Positions 26,834 through 34,273 of a DNA stretch of 64,000 bases are shown here, in pieces (the stretch's first letter is position 1; each line of letters starts with the position of its first letter). The notes under the pieces were generated by a model. That model was not told the origin of the DNA, ran no database searches, and worked only from the letters and a program-made list of their open reading frames with translations. Location: assembly GCF_006539865.1 (NCBI RefSeq), contig NZ_BJNV01000004.1:1-64000 (forward strand), read 5' to 3'. The position numbers were made by a program, and so were the translations under genes. This stretch comes from Zoogloea ramigera (GTDB taxonomy: Bacteria > Pseudomonadota > Gammaproteobacteria > Burkholderiales > Rhodocyclaceae).

Positions 26834-27421
26834 ATGCGTATGGAAAAGCCCGCCCGCCCTCAGCTCGACCGCGCCGCCTGGACCCAGGCAGCCCTCGACA
26901 CCCTCGCCGACGAGGGCGTGACGGGCATCCGGATCGAAGTCCTCGCCAAGCGCCTGCACGTCACCAAGGGCAGTTTTTACTGGCACTTCAAGGACCGCCA
27001 GGATCTCCTCGCCGGCGTGCTCGAGACCTGGAAGGACGGCCGTATCCGCGACATCATCAAGCAGACGCGGCCAGAGCCGGGCAAGGCGGAGGCTCAGATC
27101 TTCCACGTGATCGACGTTTACAGCGCGAGCCGCAATAAAAAGGGCATCCTGATCGAGCTTGCCATGCGCGAATGGGCCCGCCGCGACGCCCAGGCCGCCG
27201 CCACCGTCGAAGAGGTCGACGCCTGGCGCCTGCGCTGTGCCCGCGAGCTCTTTCTGGCGATCGGCCTGCCCCTCCATGAAGCCTCCACCCGCAGCATGCT
27301 GCTGTATGCCTACGTGTTCGGCGTGTCGATGATGAACTGCGAGAAGTTCGACGGCGACATCGCCCGCATGAAATCCGACATCCTCAATCTCATCGCGATT
27401 CCGGCGGCAACGCCGCGCTGA
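26834..27421 (+). CDS. TetR-family transcriptional regulator
   Basis: This regulator of about 195 residues has an N-terminal helix-turn-helix (IRIEVLAKRLHVTKGSFYWHFKDRQDLLAGVLETW) and an unassigned ligand domain. ATG 26834 or 26840 is preferred over 26810 because the upstream ATG falls in a predicted -10 box. It is divergent from etfBA and the acyl-CoA dehydrogenase genes, so control of that fatty-acid or acyl-CoA module is a reasonable inference. Its 3' end overlaps the convergent tatD gene by 32 bases. Confidence 0.88.
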   Translation: MRMEKPARPQLDRAAWTQAALDTLADEGVTGIRIEVLAKRLHVTKGSFYWHFKDRQDLLAGVLETWKDGRIRDIIKQTRPEPGKAEAQIFHVIDVYSASRNKKGILIELAMREWARRDAQAAATVEEVDAWRLRCARELFLAIGLPLHEASTRSMLLYAYVFGVSMMNCEKFDGDIARMKSDILNLIAIPAATPR

Positions 27422-28196
27422 CCCCGGCGAGCTGCTTCAGCCCGGGGACTGCAGCCAGCGCATTGGCGCCCGTCGCCTCGATCACCTCATCCACCGACAT
27501 GCCCCGCAGCCCTGCCAGCACCTCGGCAAAGCGCGGCAGGTTGGCGGGATCGTTGCGCAGCCCGGCGCCCCAGGCCGGCGGAATGTCCGGCGCGTCGGTC
27601 TCCAGCACGATCGCCGACAGCGGCAGCTCGGCAGCCAGTTGGCGGATGCGCCGCGACCCGGCGTAGGTCATCGCACCACCAAACCCCAGCCGGAACCCCA
27701 GCTTGATGAAAGCCTCTGCCTGCTGCACGCTGCCGTTGAAGGCATGGGCGATGCCGCCCGGCGGCCGAATCCGGCGCAGGAGCTTGAGGATCTCGTCCTG
27801 GGCCCGGCGCACATGCAGCACCACCGGCAGCTCGAAGGCCTTCGCCAGCCGCAACTGCGCCTCGAAGTAACGCAGCTGCAGGGGCATGCTGCCATCCTGC
27901 ACGAAGCCGTCGAGGCCGATCTCGCCCACCGCCACCACGCCGCCGCCGGCGAGCCGCTGGCGCAAGACATCCAGGTCGGACTCGCTGGCCTGCCCCACGT
28001 ACATCGGATGAATGCCGAAGGCGTGCGCGACATCCGGATGCGCGGCCGACAATGCGGCCACCGCGTCGAAGTTCGAGGCGCCCACCGCCGGCACCAGAAA
28101 GCCCCCCACCCCGCCGGCCCGCGCCGCCTGCAGCACCGCGGCACGATCGGAGTCGAACTCGGCCGCGTCGAGGTGGCAGTGGGTGTCGATCAGCAC
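27390..28196 (-). CDS. tatD: TatD-family metal-dependent hydrolase
   Basis: This 268-residue TIM-barrel DNase-type hydrolase has all expected metal ligands: DTHCHLD at the N-terminus, the Glu of VAVGEIGLDG, HVRRAQDE, HAFNGSVQQAE and LETDAPDIPP. TatD proteins have 3'-5' nuclease activity in DNA repair or quality control. The 3' end overlaps the convergent TetR gene, and it lies downstream of the crotonase gene on the same strand with a 15-base gap. Confidence 0.92.
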   Translation of the reverse strand: MLIDTHCHLDAAEFDSDRAAVLQAARAGGVGGFLVPAVGASNFDAVAALSAAHPDVAHAFGIHPMYVGQASESDLDVLRQRLAGGGVVAVGEIGLDGFVQDGSMPLQLRYFEAQLRLAKAFELPVVLHVRRAQDEILKLLRRIRPPGGIAHAFNGSVQQAEAFIKLGFRLGFGGAMTYAGSRRIRQLAAELPLSAIVLETDAPDIPPAWGAGLRNDPANLPRFAEVLAGLRGMSVDEVIEATGANALAAVPGLKQLAGVSAALPPESR

Positions 28197-28211
28197 GGTG
28201 GGGCAGCTACG

Positions 28212-29012
28212 TCACTTGCCGGTCCACACCGGCTTGCGTTTGGCCATGAAAGCGTCGATGCCCTCGGCGGCGTCCTCGCACATCATGTTGCAGGCCATCA
28301 CCTCGGAGGCCTGCTGGTAGGCGGCGTCGAGGCCCATCTCGAGCTGGGAATAGAACATCTGCTTGCCCATCGCGATGGCCACCGGCGACTTGGCGCAGAT
28401 CGACGCGGTGAGCCTAGCCACCTCGTCGTCGAGGGCCTCCAGCGGTACAACGCGGTTCACCAGCCCCCGGCGCTTCGCCTCGGCCGCGTCGATAAAGTCG
28501 CCTGTAACCAGCATCTCGAAGGCCTCCTTGCGCCCCATGTTGCGCGACAGGCCGACGCTCGGCGTGGCGCAGAAGAGGCCCACGTTGATGCCCGACACCG
28601 CAAAACGCGCCACATCCGAGGCCACCGCCAGGTCGCACATCGACACCAGCTGGCAGCCCGCCGCGGTGGCGATGCCGTGGATGCGCGCCACCACCGGCTG
28701 CGGCATACCGACGATCTGCATCATCACCTTGCCGCACAGGCGGAACAGGGCCTGCATGAAGGCCTTGGTGTGGTTGCCGCGCATCTCCTTGAGATCATGC
28801 CCGGCGCAGAAGGCCTTGCCGGCGCCGGCCAGCACCACCACGCGCACCGACTTGTCGGCGGCGATGGCCTGCAGCTCGGCCAGCAGGGCTTCGAGCATGG
28901 CCTGAGACAGGGCGTTGAACTGCCCTGGGCGGTTAAGCGTGAGGGTGGCGACGCCTTCGGCATCGGCGCGGAGGATCATGGGTTCGGTGCTGGAATCGGG
29001 TACGGCGTTCAT
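28212..29012 (-). CDS. ECHDC3-like enoyl-CoA hydratase/isomerase family protein
   Basis: The 266-residue crotonase-fold protein has the oxyanion-hole segment GKAFCAGHDLKEM and the second loop GIATAAGCQLVSMCDLAVAS. The two Glu residues used for hydration in classical enoyl-CoA hydratases are not present: the first position reads Gln (AAGCQL), and the second loop reads FAVSGINVGLFCATPSVGLS. This matches ECHDC3-type relatives, whose reaction is not established. GAGGAGACAACACG precedes the ATG. Confidence 0.88.
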   Translation of the reverse strand: MNAVPDSSTEPMILRADAEGVATLTLNRPGQFNALSQAMLEALLAELQAIAADKSVRVVVLAGAGKAFCAGHDLKEMRGNHTKAFMQALFRLCGKVMMQIVGMPQPVVARIHGIATAAGCQLVSMCDLAVASDVARFAVSGINVGLFCATPSVGLSRNMGRKEAFEMLVTGDFIDAAEAKRRGLVNRVVPLEALDDEVARLTASICAKSPVAIAMGKQMFYSQLEMGLDAAYQQASEVMACNMMCEDAAEGIDAFMAKRKPVWTGK

Positions 29013-29053
29013 CGTGTTGTCTCCTCGTTTGAATCGTATGAATCGTTTTATCT

Positions 29054-29701
29054 TCAGGCTCCGCAGCGGCTGCGCAGGCTGCCGCCGGTGCGCGCGGCGC
29101 CTTCCCGGTCGAGCCCGTCGAGCCAGCCGAACAGCTCGCTGCCGAGCTCCTGCACGCCGCCCCGCAGCGCACTCACGCCGCCCAGGGCATCGGCCGACGG
29201 GGCCAGGCGGGCCAGCGAGAAGCTGCGGCTGGCAATGATCTGGTCGGTGCGCGGCGCCAGCAGCACGGCGCGGGCCTCGACGACCCCGCGGCTCACCGCC
29301 TCGCCGTCGAAAACCTGCGCGAACTCGTCCAGCTCGACCCGCAGCCGGCAGGCGCCGCCAGCCCCGGCCTCGCCGGTGCGGATCGCCCGCTTGAGCGCGA
29401 GCTCGACCAGCTGGGCCGGCTGGGCGGCCCAGCGGCTCTCGACATAGGCCTGGCGGCGCGTCGCCTGGGCGTAGGCCAGACGATACTGCATCGCGGTGGA
29501 CGCCAGCCAGGGGGGCACCACGACCTCGACGTTGCGCAGCGGAAAGCCCAGGCTGCGGGCAGCGACGGGCTCCGGGCCGCCGAAGTCATGGACCGCGTAG
29601 CTGGGCGCCACCTTGGGCAGGCCCGTGCAGGCCGCCAGCAGGGCCACCATGAGCAGGCCGGCGGAAGCCGTCAGGAAGCGGGAAGAGCGCGGCGTGGCCA
29701 T
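29054..29701 (-). CDS. ABC-type transport auxiliary lipoprotein
   Basis: This 215-residue outer-membrane-type lipoprotein has a signal ending LLAAC (lipidated Cys near residue 25). It has the fold of PqiC/auxiliary components of MlaFED-like transporters (YAVHDFGGPEPVAARSLGFPL, RNVEVVVPPWLASTAMQYRL). It is the last gene of a permease-ATPase-MCE-lipoprotein cluster and is expected to receive or present lipid at the outer membrane. Confidence 0.85.
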   Translation of the reverse strand: MATPRSSRFLTASAGLLMVALLAACTGLPKVAPSYAVHDFGGPEPVAARSLGFPLRNVEVVVPPWLASTAMQYRLAYAQATRRQAYVESRWAAQPAQLVELALKRAIRTGEAGAGGACRLRVELDEFAQVFDGEAVSRGVVEARAVLLAPRTDQIIASRSFSLARLAPSADALGGVSALRGGVQELGSELFGWLDGLDREGAARTGGSLRSRCGA

Positions 29702-29731
29702 TTAGTGAGGACTCCGGCAAGGGGATGGCAA

Positions 29732-30676
29732 TCAGCGGCCCGGCTGGCGGAACCCCGCCTCGCCCGGGCCCGGCACGGGCTTGCCGCGCCCCAGCAACAG
29801 GAGCTGCGGCGAGTTGTCGATCTCGTCGAGCAGATCCGAGAGCTGCCGCGAGGTGGTGGTGAGCTCCTGCAGCAAACCGTTGAGCCGCGGCAGGGTGCTG
29901 GTGGCGACGCCTTCGCCAGTCGCCCCGGCCAGCGTGTCGATGCGCTCGCTCACCGTCTGCAGGCGGGTCAGCAGCGTGCGCCCCTCGCGGGCCAGCGGCA
30001 CCGTCTCGGCGCTCAGGCGCTCGAGGTTGTCGAGGGAGCGGCTGATCCGCGCGAGGTTGTCCTTGGAGAACACCTGGCGCACCGCCGCCAGCGTCTGCGG
30101 CGCCTCGTGGAGCGTGCGCTCCAGGCCCTGGCTGGAGCGTTCGAGGTGGGCCAGGGTACGCTCGATGCGCGCCAGGTTGTCGGGGCTCGCCAGGCCGGCG
30201 AGGCGCTCGGCCAGCTCGCGCACGCGGGACAGCGTCTGCAGCGACGCGGCGCTCACCTCGTCGATCAGCCCCGGCGCCAGCCGGATGCGCGGCGGCTCGC
30301 CGCCGACGTCGGCAAGGGGTGCGGCGTTTTCACCGTTGTCGTCGAGGGCGATGAAGGCCAGCCCGGTGACGCCCTGGGTTGCCAGCCGGGCGCGGGTGCC
30401 CTGGGTGATCGGCAGGTCGGCGCGGATGCGCACGGTAACCAGCACATCGCGGGGGTTGCCCGGGTCGAGCCCGATGCCGGCCACCTTGCCGGCCACGATG
30501 CCCCGGTAACGCACGGTGGCCTGGGGGTTGAGGCCATTGACGCTGCTGGAGGTCACCAGCACCAGCTCGCGGGTCGCCTCGCGCTTGTCGGAAAACCACC
30601 ACAGCGCCAGCACCACCCCGGCGCCGAGGATGATTGCAAACAGGCCGGCGGCAATCGCGTGGGACCGGCTCTCCAT
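29732..30676 (-). CDS. MCE/MlaD-family periplasmic lipid-transport protein
   Basis: This 314-residue protein has one N-terminal transmembrane helix and an MCE domain (SSSVNGLNPQATVRYRGIVA, RADLPITQGTRARLATQGVT). A long C-terminal helical region with coiled-coil character follows (IERTLAHLERSSQGLERTL, LQTVSERIDTLAG). Such proteins form hexameric rings that carry lipids between the membranes. It overlaps the ATPase gene by one base. Confidence 0.9.
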   Translation of the reverse strand: MESRSHAIAAGLFAIILGAGVVLALWWFSDKREATRELVLVTSSSVNGLNPQATVRYRGIVAGKVAGIGLDPGNPRDVLVTVRIRADLPITQGTRARLATQGVTGLAFIALDDNGENAAPLADVGGEPPRIRLAPGLIDEVSAASLQTLSRVRELAERLAGLASPDNLARIERTLAHLERSSQGLERTLHEAPQTLAAVRQVFSKDNLARISRSLDNLERLSAETVPLAREGRTLLTRLQTVSERIDTLAGATGEGVATSTLPRLNGLLQELTTTSRQLSDLLDEIDNSPQLLLLGRGKPVPGPGEAGFRQPGR

Positions 30677-31449
30677 CAGCCCAGCCCCCGCCCGCGGGCC
30701 AGCGCCGCCTGGCTGCGCTCGCTATGGAAGAAACGTTCGATGAATGGGTCCTGCACGCGCATGATCTCTTCGAGGGAGCCGAAGGCGAGTATACGCCCTT
30801 CGGACAGCACGGCCACGCGGGTGGCCAGCGCCGCCAGGGTGTCGAGATCATGGGTGACCAGGATGACCGTCAGCCCGAGCGCCTGATGCAGCCCCCGGAT
30901 AAGGCGCACGAAGCCGGCGCTGCGGTCGGGGTCGAGGCCCGCGGTGGGTTCGTCGAGCAGCAGCAGCTCGGGCTCCAGGGCCAGCGCCCGCGCCAGCGCC
31001 ACCCGCTTGACCATCCCGCCCGACAGCTCGGCCGGCATGCGCAGGGCCACCTCGGGGCCGAGCTCGACCATCGCCAGCTTGAGCAGCACCAGGTCGCGCA
31101 GCATGTCCTCGTCGCGGATGCCGAACTCGCGCAGCGGAAACGCCACGTTGGCGAACACGTTGAGCGCCGAGAACAGCGCCCCCTGCTGGAACAACATGCC
31201 AAAGCGCCGCCGCCGGGCGAGCTGGTCGGCGCGGCTACCGCCAAACAGGGGCTCGCCGAACAGCCGCACCTCGCCCTCGGCCGGCTGCAAAAGGCCCACC
31301 ATCTGCCGCAGCAAGGTGGTCTTGCCGGTGCCGGAGCCGCCTACCAGCGCCACCACCTCGCCCGCCGCAACGGCCAGGTCGATGCGCCGATGCACCCAGG
31401 TCTGCCCGAAACGGGTCGACACGCCGCAGAGTTCGACGGGGTAGGCCAT
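30676..31449 (-). CDS. MlaF-type ABC transporter ATP-binding protein
   Basis: The 257-residue ATPase has Walker A GGSGTGKTT, a Q-loop at FQQGALF, the signature SGGMVKRVALARAL (SGGM as in MlaF-type ATPases), Walker B LLLLDEPTAGLDP and the switch His in VTHD. ATG 31449 is preferred to an upstream frame. It lies ten bases after the permease and one base into the MCE gene, as part of an Mla-like phospholipid transporter. Confidence 0.92.
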   Translation of the reverse strand: MAYPVELCGVSTRFGQTWVHRRIDLAVAAGEVVALVGGSGTGKTTLLRQMVGLLQPAEGEVRLFGEPLFGGSRADQLARRRRFGMLFQQGALFSALNVFANVAFPLREFGIRDEDMLRDLVLLKLAMVELGPEVALRMPAELSGGMVKRVALARALALEPELLLLDEPTAGLDPDRSAGFVRLIRGLHQALGLTVILVTHDLDTLAALATRVAVLSEGRILAFGSLEEIMRVQDPFIERFFHSERSQAALARGRGLG

Positions 31450-31459
31450 CACGCCGCCC

Positions 31460-32590
31460 TCAGCGCGGCAACCCGATGCTGCGGGTCGCGATCGCGAACA
31501 CGGCATCCACCAGGATCACCACGGTGATCGAGCTCACCACCGAGGCTGTGGTATTGGCCGACAGGCTCTCGGTGTTGGGCCGCACGCGGAGCCCGAAATG
31601 GCAGGCCACCAGCGCGATCAAGAGCCCGAAGACCGCGCCCTTCGACAGCCCGATCAGCAGATTCACCGCCGGCACCGCCCGGGGCAGCGCATTCAAGAAG
31701 AAATCGAAGCTCAGGCCGAGCTGCAGGTTGGCCGACACCATGCCCCCGAACAGCGCCATCGACGAGCCCCACAGCGTCACCAGCGGCATCGCCAGCGTCA
31801 GCGCCACCACCTTCGGCAGCACCAGGCGCACATAGCGCGAGATGCCCATCGTGGTAAGCGCATCGATCTCCTCGGTGACCCGCATCACGCCGATCTGGGC
31901 CGTCATCGCCGACCCCGAGCGCCCCGCCACCAGCACCGCCACCAGCACCGGCCCAAGCTCGCGGATGATGCCGAAGCCGAGGATGTTCACGATGAACACG
32001 TCGGCCCCGAAGAGCTGCAGCTGCAGCGCCGACAGATAAGACAGCACCACCCCGATCAGGAAGCCCACCAGCGCGGTGACGGGCATCGCCTGCACGCCCA
32101 CCTTGTAGAAGTTGGCCGAGATCTCGAGCAGGGGCCAGTGGCCCCGGTAACGCAGCAGATAAACGAGATCGAGGCACAGCTGGCCCACCAGCGCCACGAA
32201 CTGCAGCAGATGGCGCCCGAAGCCGAACACCATCCGCCCGACCTGGGCCGTGCCATCGAACAGCCGATAGGGCGCCCGTGCCTCGACGCGCGTGTCGCCC
32301 AGCTCGGCCAGCCGCCCGAAGACGCCCTCGAGCTCGGCCGGCAGCACCAGCCCGTCGGGCCGCCGCCGCCCCCAGTGCCGCCACAGCAGCATGGCGCCGA
32401 AGCTGTCGAGGCGCGACACCCCGCTCAAGTCCCAGCCGGCCTCACCGCCCACCGCCTGCAAACGCCCCTGCAACGCGTCGAGCCGGGGCCCGAGGAAGCG
32501 CAGCGTCCAGTCGCCGGCCAGGAGAACCCGGGCCGCAGCGCCCCCGCCCTCGACGTGCAGGGTGGGGAGCGGACGGCCACCGGAGACCAC
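31460..32590 (-). CDS. MlaE-family permease with N-terminal STAS domain
   Basis: This 376-residue fusion has a STAS/MlaB-like domain at about residues 1-110 (VLLAGDWTLRF, WDLSGVSRLDSFGAMLLW) and then an MlaE permease domain with about five helices and the family segment NILGFGIIRELGPVLVAVLVAGRSGSA-like core. It combines two subunits that are separate in the classical Mla system. The start is GTG at 32590, nine bases after the ppx stop. Confidence 0.9.
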   Translation of the reverse strand: MVSGGRPLPTLHVEGGGAAARVLLAGDWTLRFLGPRLDALQGRLQAVGGEAGWDLSGVSRLDSFGAMLLWRHWGRRRPDGLVLPAELEGVFGRLAELGDTRVEARAPYRLFDGTAQVGRMVFGFGRHLLQFVALVGQLCLDLVYLLRYRGHWPLLEISANFYKVGVQAMPVTALVGFLIGVVLSYLSALQLQLFGADVFIVNILGFGIIRELGPVLVAVLVAGRSGSAMTAQIGVMRVTEEIDALTTMGISRYVRLVLPKVVALTLAMPLVTLWGSSMALFGGMVSANLQLGLSFDFFLNALPRAVPAVNLLIGLSKGAVFGLLIALVACHFGLRVRPNTESLSANTTASVVSSITVVILVDAVFAIATRSIGLPR

Positions 32591-32599
32591 GCAACAGCC

Positions 32600-34111
32600 C
32601 TACACGCCCGCCGCGCTGCGCGCCGGCGCGCGTTCGACACGCAGCTTGAGGGGCTGGCCGATGGCCTGCCACTGGCGCTCTTCTTCTTCCAGCGCCGAGG
32701 CCGTGAGGGGCAGATTACGCAGCCACTCGCTGTCGGCGACCGCCACGTAGCCGCGCCCTTCGCGCTTCAGGCGCAGCGGCGGCACGCCCCGCCCGTCCCG
32801 CGCCCGATGCACCACCACCGCCAGCCGCAGGCACAGGATCAGGCGCCAGTCGGCGCTCTCCGGATCGATCCCGACGACCCGCGCCAGCTTGCCGCGATGG
32901 GCCAGCACGATCCGCGCCAGCCGCCCCTGGTCCATCCGCGAGAAGCCCGGCATGTCGGCGTTGCCGAGGATGTAGGCGCTGTGCTTGTGGTAGCTGGAGT
33001 GCGCCACCGACACGCCCGTCTCGTGGAGACGCGCCGCCCACTCGAGGAAGCGCCGGTCGATGTTCTCCTCGTCGGCCGCCGCCGGGTCGATCTGCAGCAG
33101 AAACGCCCGCGCCGTCGCGGCCACCTCCCGCGCGTGGGCCAGGTCGACGCCATAACGCTCGCCGAAGGCCGACACCGTGGCGTCGCGCAGGTCGTGGTGA
33201 TGGTAGCGGCCGAGCAGGTCGTAGAGCACGCCCAGGCGCAGCGCGCCCTCCGAGAAGGTCATGCGCTCGAGGCCGAGCTCCTGGAACACCGCCCACATGA
33301 TCGCGAAGCCCCCCGGCAGCACCGGCAGCCGGTCGGGGCGCAGGCCCTCGAGCTGCAGCGCGTCCACCGAGCCGGCCTTCAGCATCAGGTTGCGCAGGCG
33401 CTCCAGGCCGCTGCGGGTGATGCCGCCATCGGAGAGCCCGTTGAGTTCGAGGATGTCCACCAGCGCCTTGGCCGAGCCGCTCGAGCCCACCGCCTCCTCC
33501 CAGCCGATCTCGCGGTAGGCGTGGGTGATGGTCTGGATCTCCCGCTGGGCCGCCAGCTCCGCCTCGCGCAGGCCGCGCTTGTCGACGCGGCCGTTGGGGA
33601 AATGCCGCAGCGAAAAGCTCACGCAGCCCATGTACAGCGACTCCAGCGCGATCGGCTTGAAGCTCTTGCCGATCACGAACTCGGTGGAGCCGCCGCCGAT
33701 GTCCACCACCAGCTGCTGCTTGTGGGGGTTGGGCAGGGTGTGGGCGACGCCCACGTAGATCAGGCGGGCCTCCTCGCGGCCGGCGATGACCTCGATCGGG
33801 AAACCCAGCGCCGCCTCGGCCTGCACCAGAAAATGCGGCGCGTTCTTGGCCACCCGCAGCGTGTTGGTGGCCACCGCCCGCACCGCCTCGGGCGGATAGT
33901 CGCGGATGCGCTCGTTGAAGCAGCGCAGCGCGCTGATGCCGCGAAACTGCGCCGCGGCGTCCAGCATGCGGTCGGGCGACAGGCCGGCGGCCAGGCGGAC
34001 GGCCTCCTTGATCCCGTCGAGGGGGTAAATCTGGTCGTTCACGATCCGCCCGATCTGCAGGCGGAAGCTGTTGGAACCCAGGTCGATGGCGGCAATCAGT
34101 TCACGGTTCAT
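32600..34111 (-). CDS. ppx: Exopolyphosphatase
   Basis: This 503-residue Ppx/GppA protein hydrolyses inorganic polyphosphate from its ends. It shows the ASKHA phosphate loop AAIDLGSNSFRLQIGRI, the second loop VVDIGGGSTEFVIGKSF and an HD-like C-terminal helical domain. It is divergent from ppk1 with a 162-base gap, giving synthesis and breakdown of polyphosphate at one locus. It reads on into the lipid transporter genes. Confidence 0.95.
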   Translation of the reverse strand: MNRELIAAIDLGSNSFRLQIGRIVNDQIYPLDGIKEAVRLAAGLSPDRMLDAAAQFRGISALRCFNERIRDYPPEAVRAVATNTLRVAKNAPHFLVQAEAALGFPIEVIAGREEARLIYVGVAHTLPNPHKQQLVVDIGGGSTEFVIGKSFKPIALESLYMGCVSFSLRHFPNGRVDKRGLREAELAAQREIQTITHAYREIGWEEAVGSSGSAKALVDILELNGLSDGGITRSGLERLRNLMLKAGSVDALQLEGLRPDRLPVLPGGFAIMWAVFQELGLERMTFSEGALRLGVLYDLLGRYHHHDLRDATVSAFGERYGVDLAHAREVAATARAFLLQIDPAAADEENIDRRFLEWAARLHETGVSVAHSSYHKHSAYILGNADMPGFSRMDQGRLARIVLAHRGKLARVVGIDPESADWRLILCLRLAVVVHRARDGRGVPPLRLKREGRGYVAVADSEWLRNLPLTASALEEEERQWQAIGQPLKLRVERAPARSAAGV

Positions 34112-34207
34112 GAATCAGCTACGAGGCTCGCACGCGCAGTGCGGAAGCCGCGGATTTTAGCACCGCGCCATGGCAACGCCGCCGCCCGTGGTGCGCGCGG
34201 GCGCAAT

Positions 34208-34240
34208 CGTCATGCTGATGCAACAAAACCGTCACATACT
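34208..34240 (+). promoter_or_regulatory. Possible Pho box upstream of ppk1
   Basis: CGTCATG, TGCAACA and CGTCACA start exactly 11 bases apart (34208, 34219, 34230), followed by TGCACTC at 34241. The pattern and the CCGTCACAT match resemble tandem PhoB sites (CTGTCAT repeats every 11 bases). It lies 34-66 bases before the ppk1 ATG. Confidence 0.4.
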
Positions 34241-34273
34241 TGCACTCAAATCAGAAGATTCCGAGGAGAGCCC

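Noticed and set aside
31598-34273. A very long plus-strand open frame extending ppk1 upstream by about 890 codons
   Set aside because: It runs antisense through the lipid transporter and ppx, encodes His/Arg/Gln-rich low-complexity sequence and comes from codon bias in GC-rich genes. ppk1 has a good SD at its own ATG.
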